This document shows positions 1 to 8,832 of a stretch of 64,000 nt of DNA, piece by piece (position 1 is the stretch's first letter; each line of letters begins with the position of its first letter). The stretch lies in contig NZ_AVHW01000022.1 of NCBI RefSeq assembly GCF_000449425.2, positions 1 to 64,000 on the forward strand, given 5' to 3'. Below the pieces are notes generated by a model. It was given only the letters and a program-made list of their open reading frames with translations, searched no databases and was not told the origin of the DNA. The translations under genes and the position numbers were made by a program. The DNA comes from Clostridioides difficile CD160. GTDB lineage: Bacteria > Bacillota > Clostridia > Peptostreptococcales > Peptostreptococcaceae.

Positions 1-154
1 TAGAATAAAGGAATAGTTTGTCTTATATTTTTACGAAATGAAAATATTTTAGTCAAATTTATTATAATATGGGAGAATATAGTATTTATAATCTGTATAA
101 TTAATAATAATTAATTTTTGAAAATAAAATATTCAAGTATACATAAAAAAGATA

Positions 155-183
155 TTTAAAAAATTTGTTATTTATTGTATACT
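155..183 (+). promoter_or_regulatory. candidate sigma-A promoter of the flagellar operon
   Basis: A TATACT -10 box lies at 178-183. A weak TTTAAA sits at 155-160 with a 17-base spacer. Transcription would begin near 190, just ahead of the riboswitch, giving an untranslated leader of about 500 bases before flgB. The remaining upstream DNA (1-154) is AT-rich and shows no gene. The -35 match is poor, so the call relies mainly on position. Confidence 0.45.
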
Positions 184-200
184 TAAATTAAAACTAAATA

Positions 201-278
201 GGCAAAACTAAAGAAATTTAGTGACGCAAAGCTATAGGGGCTAAGGTTTGTATATGCGAACTATGCTAGCCAGTTGCC
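201..278 (+). ncRNA. c-di-GMP-I (GEMM) riboswitch
   Basis: This is a class I cyclic di-GMP aptamer. The P1 helix pairs GGCAA (201-205) with TTGCC (274-278). The conserved GTGACGCAAAGCTATAGGGG block and the GCTAGCCAG segment are both present. This element is known upstream of the C. difficile flagellar operon (Cd1) as an OFF switch. High c-di-GMP is expected to terminate transcription before flgB, linking surface-attached life to loss of flagella. Confidence 0.93.
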
Positions 279-286
279 AAAAAGAG

Positions 287-350
287 TCCTAAGTATATTT
301 GTATACTTAGGATTAGTCGAAGTGACTGCTTTTTTGGCGGTCATTTTATT
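287..350 (+). terminator. riboswitch expression platform and terminator
   Basis: Two hairpins are visible: a perfect 11-bp stem (287-297 with 302-312), and a GACTGC/GGCGGTC stem (324-329 with 337-342, one G-U pair) followed by ATTTTATT. The segment GCCAAAAA at 276-283 can instead pair with TTTTTGGC at 331-338. That pairing would break both P1 and the second hairpin. Ligand-stabilised P1 would therefore free the terminator, as expected for an OFF switch. The pairing was read by eye and not folded. Confidence 0.7.
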
Positions 351-438
351 GTGGAAAAATTGCTTTATTATAGTAGAAAATACACATAATAACATATTTT
401 ACCAATTATAATATAAAATAAAGGAAATTTATCTAAAA

Positions 439-634
439 AAGTTACTATTTTACAAAAAAAGGCAACTTTATGAGGGGAAAATTAAATACATATTAAAATT
501 TTTTTTTATTTTTATTGGATTTAATTGAATTCAAATTAGATTTCTTACTAAAATAATTCGTTATTATATTAATGTAATAGAATTGTAATAGATTTAAATG
601 AACAAAGAAGTCATTTTTTGTAATATAGCAACTT
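439..634. repeat. flagellar switch: invertible segment with 21-bp inverted repeats
   Basis: The left repeat AAGTTACTATTTTACAAAAA(A) at 439-459 matches the reverse complement of 614-634 at 19 of 21 positions. Exactly 154 bp lie between them. This matches the known C. difficile flagellar phase-variation switch, which is inverted by the tyrosine recombinase RecV encoded elsewhere. It sits in the untranslated leader, downstream of the riboswitch and 54 bp before the flgB start. Whether this copy is in the ON or OFF orientation cannot be told from the sequence alone. Confidence 0.92.
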
Positions 635-688
635 CATTTTTTTAATCATTAAATATAGCAAATAAATATATTTTGAGGAGGGGTGAGT

Positions 689-1006
689 ATGAATACATAT
701 GACATTATAAAAATGGGACTAGATGCAACTAATCTAAGAAGTCAAACAATAGCAAATAATATAGCAAATATAAATACTGAAGGTTACAAAAAACATTATG
801 TAACTTTTGAAGAAACATTAAATGATGCCATGCCAAAAATAGAAGAAAAAATAGACAATTCCAAAGGTCTAAGGGTAGATGGCAATAATGTAGATATAGA
901 AGAAGAAAAAGTAAAGCAAGCAATGGCAACATTGCAATACAATGCTCTAATAGGTTTTGCAAATGGCAAAATTGCAATGACTAAATCAATAATAACTGGG
1001 AGGTAA
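689..1006 (+). CDS. flgB: flagellar proximal rod protein FlgB
   Basis: FlgB is a proximal rod subunit linking the MS ring to the distal rod. The 105-residue protein has the rod/hook N-terminal motif NNIANINTEGYK near residues 24-35. The ATG at 689 is preferred over the GTG at 683 because the GAGGAGGGG ribosome site (675-683) gives it a normal spacing. It is the first gene after the riboswitch and invertible switch, so it is the entry point of the early flagellar operon. flgC begins 7 bases downstream. Confidence 0.95.
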   Translation: MNTYDIIKMGLDATNLRSQTIANNIANINTEGYKKHYVTFEETLNDAMPKIEEKIDNSKGLRVDGNNVDIEEEKVKQAMATLQYNALIGFANGKIAMTKSIITGR

Positions 1007-1013
1007 CTAGAAG

Positions 1014-1418
1014 ATGAGTGTGTTCAGTGGAATGGAGATATCTGCTAGTGGATTAACAGCAGAAAGTTTGAAAATGGATATCATATCATCAAATGTAGCT
1101 AATATAAATGCTACAAGAGGTCCAAATGGAGAAGCATATAGGAGAAAAATTGTTTCCTTTGAAGAAAACTATGATAATAAATTAGGTATGTTAGGAGTAA
1201 AAGTTACATCTGTTGAAGATGACAAATCACCTCTTAAAGAAGTATATGACCCATCTCACCCAGATGCAAAGCCAAATGGATATGTGGAATATCCAAACGT
1301 AAATATATTGGTTGAAATGACAGATTTAATAACAGCTTCACGAGCATATGATTCCAACATAGATACACTGAATGCTCAGAAGTCTATGATATCTAAAGCT
1401 TTGGAAATAGGAAAGTAG
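1014..1418 (+). CDS. flgC: flagellar proximal rod protein FlgC
   Basis: FlgC is a second proximal rod subunit. The N-terminal SSNVANINATRG motif is the axial-protein signature. The C-terminal segment (MTDLITASRAYDSNIDTLNA) is the heptad-rich region shared by rod and hook proteins. Its length of 134 residues is typical of FlgC. A GGGAGG ribosome site overlaps the flgB stop. Secretion would be through the flagellar type III apparatus encoded downstream. Confidence 0.95.
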   Translation: MSVFSGMEISASGLTAESLKMDIISSNVANINATRGPNGEAYRRKIVSFEENYDNKLGMLGVKVTSVEDDKSPLKEVYDPSHPDAKPNGYVEYPNVNILVEMTDLITASRAYDSNIDTLNAQKSMISKALEIGK

Positions 1419-1427
1419 GGATAAATT

Positions 1428-1745
1428 ATGCCAATTACACAAATTAACAATTTAATGCAAGGTGCAAAGTTAGATAATTTGATTGGAGAAACAAAACAAT
1501 TAAATATTAATAATAAAGAAGAAAAAAAGAATTTTGAAGATGTAATAATAGATACTATAGACAAAGTCAATTTTCAACAAGTGACAGCAGATGACATGAA
1601 AGAAAAATTTATAAAAGGCGAAGATGTTTCTATGCATGAAGTTATGTTAAAAGGTCAAGAAGCACAGCTATCTATGCAATATTTAATAGAAGTTAGAAAC
1701 AAGATTCATGATGCATATCAAGAAATGAATAAAGTACAAATTTAG
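1428..1745 (+). CDS. fliE: flagellar MS-ring/rod junction protein FliE
   Basis: FliE joins the FliF MS ring to the FlgB rod and is among the first export substrates. The 105-residue protein has the family's C-terminal block, including EVMLKGQEAQLSMQYLIEVRNK. It follows flgC by 9 bases and precedes fliF, the usual flgBC-fliEFG order. The ribosome site (GGGAT) is modest. Confidence 0.93.
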   Translation: MPITQINNLMQGAKLDNLIGETKQLNINNKEEKKNFEDVIIDTIDKVNFQQVTADDMKEKFIKGEDVSMHEVMLKGQEAQLSMQYLIEVRNKIHDAYQEMNKVQI

Positions 1746-1769
1746 CCTTTTGAACAGGAGTAATAATCA

Positions 1770-3320
1770 ATGATAGCCAGTTTTAAAAATAAGATTAAGG
1801 AGCAAGTTGCTAAATCTAGGACAAAAATAGGTTCTTTAAAAAAAGGAACTAAGATAGCATTAGGTATAGGGATTGTTGCTATATGTTTAGCGCTAGTATT
1901 TACAGCAATATCTGCAAGTAAAAATAAGTATGCAGTCTTATTTTCAGAACTAGATGTTCAAGATGCTGCAGATATATCAGCAGAATTAGAGTCTAGAAAG
2001 ATAGATACTAAGGTAAAGGGAAGTACAATTTATGTTCCTAGAACAGAAGTCGATAAGTTGAGGCTGGAGCTAGCTCCAAGTCTTACAGGTGGTTCTAAAG
2101 GATTTGCACTAATGGATGATAGTTCATCTATAGGGCTTACTGATGAAGAGTTTCAAATTAAGAAGCAAAGAATCATACAAGGTGAAATAGAAAAAACAAT
2201 CAAGAGTTTTCCACAAGTGGAAGATACTAGAGTACATATAACATTTGGAGAATCATCAGTGTTTGAGAAAGAGGCAGTTCCAGGAAGTGCAGCAGTTTAC
2301 TTAATGTTAAAACCAGGAACAACCTTAGAAAAAAATCAAATAAAATCTGTTATGGCACTTGTATCAGGAAGTGTTACAAATATACCAGAAAAAAATGTTC
2401 AAGTTATTGATAATAAGATGAATTTATTATCAGAAGGTATCTTAGACGATGAAGAAGTTGATGAAAATAATCAACCAATAAATGGTGGTATTAGTGTTGA
2501 TAAAAATAAGGCATCTGAACAAGCATTGAATAAACAATTAGAAAAGTCTATTTTGGAAATGTTAGAACCAATATTTGGGACAGGCAAAGTAAAAGCTACA
2601 GTAAATGCTGATTTAAGTTTTGATACAGCTGAAAAAACTGAAATAAAGATTGACCCTGATAAAGTTGCAATAAAAGAAACAAGGTCAAAAAATTCATCTA
2701 AATCTGCGACAAATAATGTCCAAGGTGTAGATGCTAATATGAATAATCAAGGAAATAAAAATGGCACTAACACAGAAGATAGTTTGGATGAGAGCTTTGA
2801 ATATGAGACAGGTAAGATTGAAACTCATACGATAGTTGCACCAGGAGAACTTAAAAGATTGACAGCTTCTGTTGCTATAGATGGAAAAATAGCTAAAGGT
2901 GTTCAAGCTGATGTAGAAGATATTGTTAATAATGCTATAGGTATGGATGGAGCGAGGGGAGATACTCTTAGTGTTGTTTCAATGGTCTTTGACCCTAAAG
3001 GAAAAGCCGAGGCTAAACAAGAACTGGAAGAGATTAAAAAAGAAGGCTTCAAAGCTAATATAATCAAGGCAGTTATTGGAGTAGTGGCAGTTGTTGCAGT
3101 AGGTGCCATTGGATATTTAATATATAAGAAGAGAAGTGAACAAGAAGATATGGATTATGAGGATGAAGTTTATAGTGCTAATTCTGGTACTGTTGATAAA
3201 AAAGATAATCCTCTATTAGGGGATGATCCAGAATTGACATTAGAGGAAGCTGTTAAAATGTATGCAGAAGAAAAACCAGACCAAGTAACAGAAATAATAA
3301 AGACTTGGTTAAATGAGTAA
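1770..3320 (+). CDS. fliF: flagellar MS-ring protein FliF
   Basis: FliF forms the membrane MS ring on which the rotor and export gate assemble. The 516-residue protein has a transmembrane helix near residues 27-48 and a second near 431-452. Between them lies the YscJ/FliF ring-building region. The acidic tail ending in EIIKTWLNE is the FliG-binding segment. A sound AGGAGT ribosome site precedes the ATG. Length and two-helix layout fit the family. Confidence 0.96.
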   Translation: MIASFKNKIKEQVAKSRTKIGSLKKGTKIALGIGIVAICLALVFTAISASKNKYAVLFSELDVQDAADISAELESRKIDTKVKGSTIYVPRTEVDKLRLELAPSLTGGSKGFALMDDSSSIGLTDEEFQIKKQRIIQGEIEKTIKSFPQVEDTRVHITFGESSVFEKEAVPGSAAVYLMLKPGTTLEKNQIKSVMALVSGSVTNIPEKNVQVIDNKMNLLSEGILDDEEVDENNQPINGGISVDKNKASEQALNKQLEKSILEMLEPIFGTGKVKATVNADLSFDTAEKTEIKIDPDKVAIKETRSKNSSKSATNNVQGVDANMNNQGNKNGTNTEDSLDESFEYETGKIETHTIVAPGELKRLTASVAIDGKIAKGVQADVEDIVNNAIGMDGARGDTLSVVSMVFDPKGKAEAKQELEEIKKEGFKANIIKAVIGVVAVVAVGAIGYLIYKKRSEQEDMDYEDEVYSANSGTVDKKDNPLLGDDPELTLEEAVKMYAEEKPDQVTEIIKTWLNE

Positions 3321-3332
3321 GGGGGATAGAAT

Positions 3333-4409
3333 GTGTCCACAGAAATTACAAATGTTAGTGCATTTGACTTAAGTGATATAAGTGAAAATGAAAAAGAGCA
3401 AAATGAAAAAATAGAAGGCGAAGGTTTAAAAAAAGCTGCTGTACTTTTAATGACATTAGGACCAACTGTGTCTAGTGATATAATAAAAAGTCTTCCAGAT
3501 AAACAGGTTCAAAAAATAGGTTTGGAAATTGCAAATATTTCTTCTATAGCTTCAAAAGAAAGAAGAGAAATATTAAAAGAGTTTGTAGAAATAAATAAAG
3601 CAAAAGATTATGTTATAGAAGGTGGACTAGAATATGCAAGAGAATTACTAAGTAATGCTTTGGGAAATGTTAAAGCAAATAAATTACTTGAAGGCATATC
3701 AATGGATACAAGTACAAAGCCTTTTAAACATATTATAAATCTAGATGCAAAGAAGATATTAGAAATACTTAGGAATGAAAGTGCACAGACCATAGCTATT
3801 TTACTTGCACATATGGAACCACAAAATGGTGCAGAAGTTTTAGCGCATTTAGATCTTAATTTACAAAATGAGGTAGCTATGAGAATAAGTTCAATGGGCA
3901 CAATATCTCCAGAAGTTATAAAAGTAATTGAAAATTCATTAGAAGATAAATTACATTCAATAAGTGGTGATGATTTTAAAGATTATGGCGGAATAGCTAC
4001 TTTAGTTCAAATATTGCTTAATTCTGATAGAAAAACAGAAAAGAATATTTTGAGTACTGTTGAAGAAAGAGACCCAGCTTTAGCTGCCCAAATTAAATCT
4101 CATATATTTGTATTTGAAGATATTGTCAAACTAGATGATATGAGCATACAAAAAGTACTAAAAGAAGTAACTATGAAGGATTTAGTCTATGCATTAAAAG
4201 GTGTGGATGATGAAATATCGGATGCTGTATATAGGAATCAATCTTCTAGAGCAGCAGAAGCACTTAAAGAAGAGATGGAAATGGTTGGTGTCATAAAGGT
4301 TGCACAAGTTGAAGGTGCTCAGCAAAAAATAGTAAACAGTGTAAGAAAACTTGAAAGAGAAGGTGCCATAACTATTGTAAGGAATTTTGGTGATGACTTT
4401 GTTGAATAA
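3333..4409 (+). CDS. fliG: flagellar motor switch protein FliG
   Basis: FliG is the rotor protein that receives torque from MotA and docks on FliF. The 358-residue product has the N-terminal FliF-binding domain (KKAAVLLMTLGPTVSSDIIK), a middle domain and a C-terminal charged torque helix region (residues about 265-330). The start is GTG at 3333 with GGGGG six bases upstream. An ATG at 3331 is in another frame. The 3' end overlaps fliH. Confidence 0.95.
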   Translation: MSTEITNVSAFDLSDISENEKEQNEKIEGEGLKKAAVLLMTLGPTVSSDIIKSLPDKQVQKIGLEIANISSIASKERREILKEFVEINKAKDYVIEGGLEYARELLSNALGNVKANKLLEGISMDTSTKPFKHIINLDAKKILEILRNESAQTIAILLAHMEPQNGAEVLAHLDLNLQNEVAMRISSMGTISPEVIKVIENSLEDKLHSISGDDFKDYGGIATLVQILLNSDRKTEKNILSTVEERDPALAAQIKSHIFVFEDIVKLDDMSIQKVLKEVTMKDLVYALKGVDDEISDAVYRNQSSRAAEALKEEMEMVGVIKVAQVEGAQQKIVNSVRKLEREGAITIVRNFGDDFVE

Positions 4410-5133
4410 TAAAATTATTAAAAGTAAAAAAGCATCATATAAAGGAATTCTAGATTTATCTATAATAGATAAAGCTAGAGTAGGAGAACCAAACATAAAT
4501 GAAGAGAATGACTGTAGATTTAGAGATGAAGTAATAAAAGAAGCTATAGAATCTGCCGAGCTAAAAAAGAATGAGATATTAGAAGAAGCAAAAACAAGTG
4601 CACAAAATATAGAAAAACAAGCCTATGAAAAAGGATATAGCCAAGGTCAAAAAAATGGATATGAGGATGGATATAAAGAATCATATGATGAATATACCCA
4701 AAAAGCTAAAGATGAAGCAGATTTTATAAGAAATCAGGCAAATTTAATTTTATTACAAGCTAATGAGAAAATGACTGAGTACATAAAGGAAAAAAACAAA
4801 GAAATTATAAGACTTGCTATTAACATGGCTAGTTCTGCCCTAAAAAAGCATTTTGAAGATGAAGAATCTATGAGTGATTTATTAAAGCAAATTATTCAAG
4901 ATTATGAAGGAAGCAGTTCATTCATAGTAAGATGTAATTCTTTATATAAAGATAATATAGAGAAAGAGTTTGAAATATTCAAAGAAGAAACATCATTAAA
5001 GTCAAGTGTATTTGTTATTGCAGATGATAGTATAGATAAAGGAAATGCTATTATACAAAAGGAAAATGGAAGAATAATAGTTGGTATTGATTGTGCTATA
5101 GAAAAACTAAAAGAAGAATTGCTTGGTGAATAA
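4393..5133 (+). CDS. fliH: flagellar export ATPase regulator FliH
   Basis: FliH is the peripheral stalk-like partner that holds the FliI ATPase at the export gate. The 246-residue protein is rich in Glu/Lys coiled coil and carries a glycine-spaced segment (YEKGYSQGQKNGYEDGYKE) near residues 77-95, a FliH hallmark. The ATG at 4393 is chosen because AAGGA lies 9 bases upstream. It overlaps the end of fliG by 17 bases, implying coupled translation. An earlier TTG at 4387 is less likely. Confidence 0.88.
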   Translation: MTLLNNKIIKSKKASYKGILDLSIIDKARVGEPNINEENDCRFRDEVIKEAIESAELKKNEILEEAKTSAQNIEKQAYEKGYSQGQKNGYEDGYKESYDEYTQKAKDEADFIRNQANLILLQANEKMTEYIKEKNKEIIRLAINMASSALKKHFEDEESMSDLLKQIIQDYEGSSSFIVRCNSLYKDNIEKEFEIFKEETSLKSSVFVIADDSIDKGNAIIQKENGRIIVGIDCAIEKLKEELLGE

Positions 5134-5136
5134 AGT

Positions 5137-6456
5137 ATGTATAAAACTGATATATCTATAGATTTTGACAAAATAAATAAGAAAATAGAAAATTTAGAGC
5201 TTACTATATCAGAGGGTAGAGTTAAGAAGATAATAGGGCTTACTGTAGAAGTTGAAGGAATAAAAGCTTTTGTTGGAGAGCTATGTGTTATATACAATCA
5301 AGTCAACAAACCAGTTAATTGTGAAGTAGTAGGTTTTAAAGATAAAGAAGTAATATTAATGGCATTAGGAGAGCTAACATTAATAGCACCTGGTTGTAAA
5401 GTTATTTCTAAGGGGATACCTTTAAGTGTTATGTGTAGTGATAATTTACTAGGTAAAGTGCTTGATGGTCTTGGAAATCCTATAGACAACTCAGAACTTG
5501 TTTTAGGGGATAGATACAACTTGAATAATGAACCTCCTGACCCAATGAAGAGAAAAAAAATACGAAATATAATGGAAACAGGTGTAAGAGCAATAGATGC
5601 ATTTACTACTTGTGGTGAAGGACAGAGAATAGGAATATTCGCAGGAAGTGGAGTAGGTAAGAGTACAACTCTAGGTATGATTGCTAGAAATGCAAAAGCA
5701 GATGTAAATGTAATTGCTCTTGTTGGCGAAAGAGGAAGAGAAGTCCTAGATTTTATTGATAAAGATTTAGGAGAAGAGGGAATGAAAAAATCTGTTGTTG
5801 TATGTGCTACATCAGATAAAGCCCCTCTGGTTAGGCTTAAAGGAGCTCTTACTGCTACTGCAATAGCTGAGTATTTTAGAGACCAAGGTAAAAAAGTAAT
5901 ACTTATGATGGACTCAGTAACTAGATTTGCTATGGCACAAAGAGAAGTAGGAATAGCGATAGGAGAGCCACCAGCTCAAAAAGGATACACACCATCTGTA
6001 TTTGCAATTTTACCAAAACTCATGGAGAGAACAGGCACATCAGATAAAGGCTCTATTACTGCATTTTATACAGTATTAGTTGATGGAGATGATTTTAATG
6101 AGCCAATAGCAGATACGACAAGAGGAATACTTGATGGTCATATAGTTTTATCTAGAGATTTGGCAAATAAGAACCATTATCCTTCCATAGATGTCTTGAA
6201 CAGTTTAAGCAGACTTATGAATGAGATTGCTTCAAAAGAAGATATAAAAATAGCATCATTTGCAAGAGATATGTTATCTGAATATAGAGAAGCAGAAGAC
6301 TTGATAAATATAGGTGCATATGCTTCAGGTACCAATAAAAAAATAGATGAAGCAATCTACTACCATGAGCATATTATCAACTTTTTAAAACAAGGGATAA
6401 ATGAAAAAAGTTCTTTTAATGAAACTATAAGTAGTTTGAAAAGAATATTTGAATAA
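5137..6456 (+). CDS. fliI: flagellum-specific ATPase FliI
   Basis: FliI hydrolyses ATP to unfold and deliver substrates to the flagellar export gate. The 439-residue protein resembles F1-ATPase beta. The Walker A motif GSGVGKST is near residues 170-177, with Walker B (VILMMDS) and the following RFAMAQREVG motif downstream. It starts 3 bases after fliH. Length and motifs are as expected, so the call is firm. Confidence 0.97.
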   Translation: MYKTDISIDFDKINKKIENLELTISEGRVKKIIGLTVEVEGIKAFVGELCVIYNQVNKPVNCEVVGFKDKEVILMALGELTLIAPGCKVISKGIPLSVMCSDNLLGKVLDGLGNPIDNSELVLGDRYNLNNEPPDPMKRKKIRNIMETGVRAIDAFTTCGEGQRIGIFAGSGVGKSTTLGMIARNAKADVNVIALVGERGREVLDFIDKDLGEEGMKKSVVVCATSDKAPLVRLKGALTATAIAEYFRDQGKKVILMMDSVTRFAMAQREVGIAIGEPPAQKGYTPSVFAILPKLMERTGTSDKGSITAFYTVLVDGDDFNEPIADTTRGILDGHIVLSRDLANKNHYPSIDVLNSLSRLMNEIASKEDIKIASFARDMLSEYREAEDLINIGAYASGTNKKIDEAIYYHEHIINFLKQGINEKSSFNETISSLKRIFE

Positions 6457-6487
6457 ATAATTTAAAAAAATATTTGAATAGGTTGTG

Positions 6488-6934
6488 ATGAAATTGGATA
6501 AAAATTTTAAGTTTAGATTACAGAAAGTTTTAGACTTAAAAATGAAAGACGAAGAAAAGATAAAAATGGAATTTGCTAAAATTCAACAAAAAAAAATAGA
6601 TATAGAGAATAACTTGGAAAACTTAGAAAATAATTATAATAAGTATTCTATAAGTAAAGACAACGATAGTATTCAGAAACAAAAGATAACTATTAATTAT
6701 TTGTTAGCTTTAAATAACTCTATAATGGATTTATCAGAGGAACTAGATAAGTCGACAAACGAACTTGAAAAAGCTAGAAAACAGCTTATAGACAAACAGA
6801 TAGAAAGAAAATCTTTAGAAAAACTAAAAGAGAAAAAGTATGGACAGTATTATAGAGAAGAAAATCTAAAGGAACAAAAAACTAATGATGAGTTTGCAAG
6901 TATGAGTTATTTAAGAAATAGACAAGTTCTATAA
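6488..6934 (+). CDS. fliJ: flagellar export chaperone FliJ
   Basis: FliJ is the central stalk of the FliHIJ ATPase ring. The 148-residue protein is almost entirely charged coiled coil, beginning KFRLQKVLDLKMKDEEKIK, the typical FliJ opening. Sequence divergence in the family is high, so position after fliI and the coiled-coil pattern carry the call. The start could also be the GTG at 6485. Confidence 0.87.
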   Translation: MKLDKNFKFRLQKVLDLKMKDEEKIKMEFAKIQQKKIDIENNLENLENNYNKYSISKDNDSIQKQKITINYLLALNNSIMDLSEELDKSTNELEKARKQLIDKQIERKSLEKLKEKKYGQYYREENLKEQKTNDEFASMSYLRNRQVL

Positions 6935-6962
6935 GAATAGTAGGAAGTGAGGATATTATTGT

Positions 6963-8168
6963 ATGAAGATACAAGCAGATTCTTATAATGTTATTAAAGA
7001 TATTGGGGATAAAAAAAGCTCATCTAAGAATAAAGATGTGAAAAAAAATAAATTTGAAGACAATTTATACAAAGCAACAGACAATAAACCAGTTAAAGAT
7101 AGAAAAGAAACAAATAATCAAAATGTTAGTTCAGATAAATCGGAAAATAGTGATAATGAGTGTCATTTAGATGAAGATAAGAGTAATCACTTAGAAGATG
7201 AAAGTACATATGAAAAAGATGGAAGTAAGATTAATGAGATTTTACAACAATTGTTAAATATTTTAAATAATGATGATAAAAAAGAAAAAGATATAAGCTC
7301 TATGTTAAGTAATATAGAAAAGCTAGGTATATCAGATGAATTAAAACAAGAACTTAAGATTAATAAAAATCTGTTGAATAAGATTGCAAACCAAAACCCA
7401 GAGTTAAATAAGGATAATATGAACAAATCTGATGATGTACAAAATTTAGATATGATGAAGTTAAGAGAGCTTTTAGACAATAATGCTAATGGGAACTTTG
7501 AAGTGATTAGTAAAACTACAGAAGAGGATACTAAAAGCATAGACTTATACAATTTTAATAGTAATAGAATTGACAATCTTAACTTAAATAAACAAAGAGA
7601 TGATAGTTCTGATATTTTGGAAAAACTAGCATGGGCTAATGGAAATAAGAACGGAAACTTTAGCCAAGTAATGAATAAAAGTATAGATATCAACAAAAGT
7701 AAAAATGACAATGTTAATTTAAAACATATAGAATCAAACGTTATGGACGATTCTATTAAGGCTATTAAACATATGAAAACAAATGATATACAAGAGCTAA
7801 CCATTAAATTAAGACCAAAAGAATTGGGAGATATGAATATACAATTACTGAAAGATAGTGAGAGTATGAAAGCTGTTGTGACTGTTTTTAATAAAGATGT
7901 ATTTGACTCTATAAATAAAAATATTACAGATTTAAAGCAACATCTTGAACTTACAAATGTAAACATAAAAGATGTATCTGTGCAAATGCATAGTGACAAT
8001 AGAAATACATCAGATACTTTTGATAAAGCATTTGAACAGCAGAATAGACAAAATAACCAAGAAAATATGAATAAGCAGGGTACAAATAATAAGCGTAACA
8101 ATATCGCTATAGAAGATGAGATTAAAGAAAATATTATTGATGATGATAGAGTAGATTTATTAGCTTAA
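6963..8168 (+). CDS. fliK: flagellar hook-length control protein FliK
   Basis: FliK measures the hook and triggers the export switch in FlhB. The 401-residue protein has a long Asn/Lys/Asp-rich, low-complexity ruler region. A conserved C-terminal domain (residues about 275-345) contains LTIKLRPKELGDMNIQL. It lies between fliJ and flgD, the normal place. A long opposite-strand reading frame here is only a shadow of the biased composition. Confidence 0.9.
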   Translation: MKIQADSYNVIKDIGDKKSSSKNKDVKKNKFEDNLYKATDNKPVKDRKETNNQNVSSDKSENSDNECHLDEDKSNHLEDESTYEKDGSKINEILQQLLNILNNDDKKEKDISSMLSNIEKLGISDELKQELKINKNLLNKIANQNPELNKDNMNKSDDVQNLDMMKLRELLDNNANGNFEVISKTTEEDTKSIDLYNFNSNRIDNLNLNKQRDDSSDILEKLAWANGNKNGNFSQVMNKSIDINKSKNDNVNLKHIESNVMDDSIKAIKHMKTNDIQELTIKLRPKELGDMNIQLLKDSESMKAVVTVFNKDVFDSINKNITDLKQHLELTNVNIKDVSVQMHSDNRNTSDTFDKAFEQQNRQNNQENMNKQGTNNKRNNIAIEDEIKENIIDDDRVDLLA

Positions 8169-8185
8169 TAAGGGGGAAGTATTGT

Positions 8186-8806
8186 ATGTACGGAGTAGCA
8201 ACAGCCTTAGCAGGTACTCAAGGAAACTATAGGTCAAATAACTTAAGCCAGTTTGAAAGAAATATTAATGATATTGCGAATAAACAAGTTAGAAGTAAAG
8301 GAAATCAAACAGTGACAGATAATGGAACTCCAATTATAGGACAAGGTGATGATGCTGATAAAGATTTATTTATGAAAATACTTGTAGCACAAATGGGTAA
8401 TCAAGACCCAATGAATCCACAAGACCCAACAGAGTATGTATCACAATTAGCTCAGTTTGCAACTTTAGAAAAGATGTCTGCTATGAATGATAAGTTAGAT
8501 GTACTTTTAGCTTTAAGCAATTCTACTCTAATAAATTCTGCATTAAGCATGGCAACATCATTAATTGGTAAAGAAGTAGAGGTATCTGGAGAAGAGAAAG
8601 AAGATGAAAATATTGTAGGTGTAGTAAAGTCCACATATATAAAAGATGGAGAGGTACACTTAGAACTGAAAGTAGAAGGCAGTGATAAAACTGTAGATGT
8701 TAAATATGAAAAATTACTTAAAATAGGAGAAGTAAACATAAATTCAGATGAAGAAGAAAATTCTCCAGAATCAGGTGAAGAAGAAAGTTCTCCAGAAGAA
8801 GTATAA
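8186..8806 (+). CDS. flgD: flagellar hook cap protein FlgD
   Basis: FlgD is the scaffold needed to polymerise hook subunits. The 206-residue protein has the conserved N-terminal motif LFMKILVAQMGNQDPMNP and TEYVSQLAQFATLEKM. The C-terminal half carries a short beta-rich domain and ends in a Glu/Ser-rich tail. GGGGG precedes the ATG. It is followed directly by flgE, its substrate. Confidence 0.95.
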   Translation: MYGVATALAGTQGNYRSNNLSQFERNINDIANKQVRSKGNQTVTDNGTPIIGQGDDADKDLFMKILVAQMGNQDPMNPQDPTEYVSQLAQFATLEKMSAMNDKLDVLLALSNSTLINSALSMATSLIGKEVEVSGEEKEDENIVGVVKSTYIKDGEVHLELKVEGSDKTVDVKYEKLLKIGEVNINSDEEENSPESGEEESSPEEV

Positions 8807-8832
8807 TATTAAACTAGAAAAGAGGTATATTC

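Noticed and set aside
460-613. Assigning ON or OFF orientation to the flagellar switch
   Set aside because: The two orientations cannot be distinguished reliably without a reference sequence.
7187-8101. A 304-codon open frame on the minus strand opposite fliK
   Set aside because: It mirrors the Asn/Lys/Asp-rich composition of fliK, encodes a Phe/Leu/Ser-rich string, and has no ribosome site or domain.
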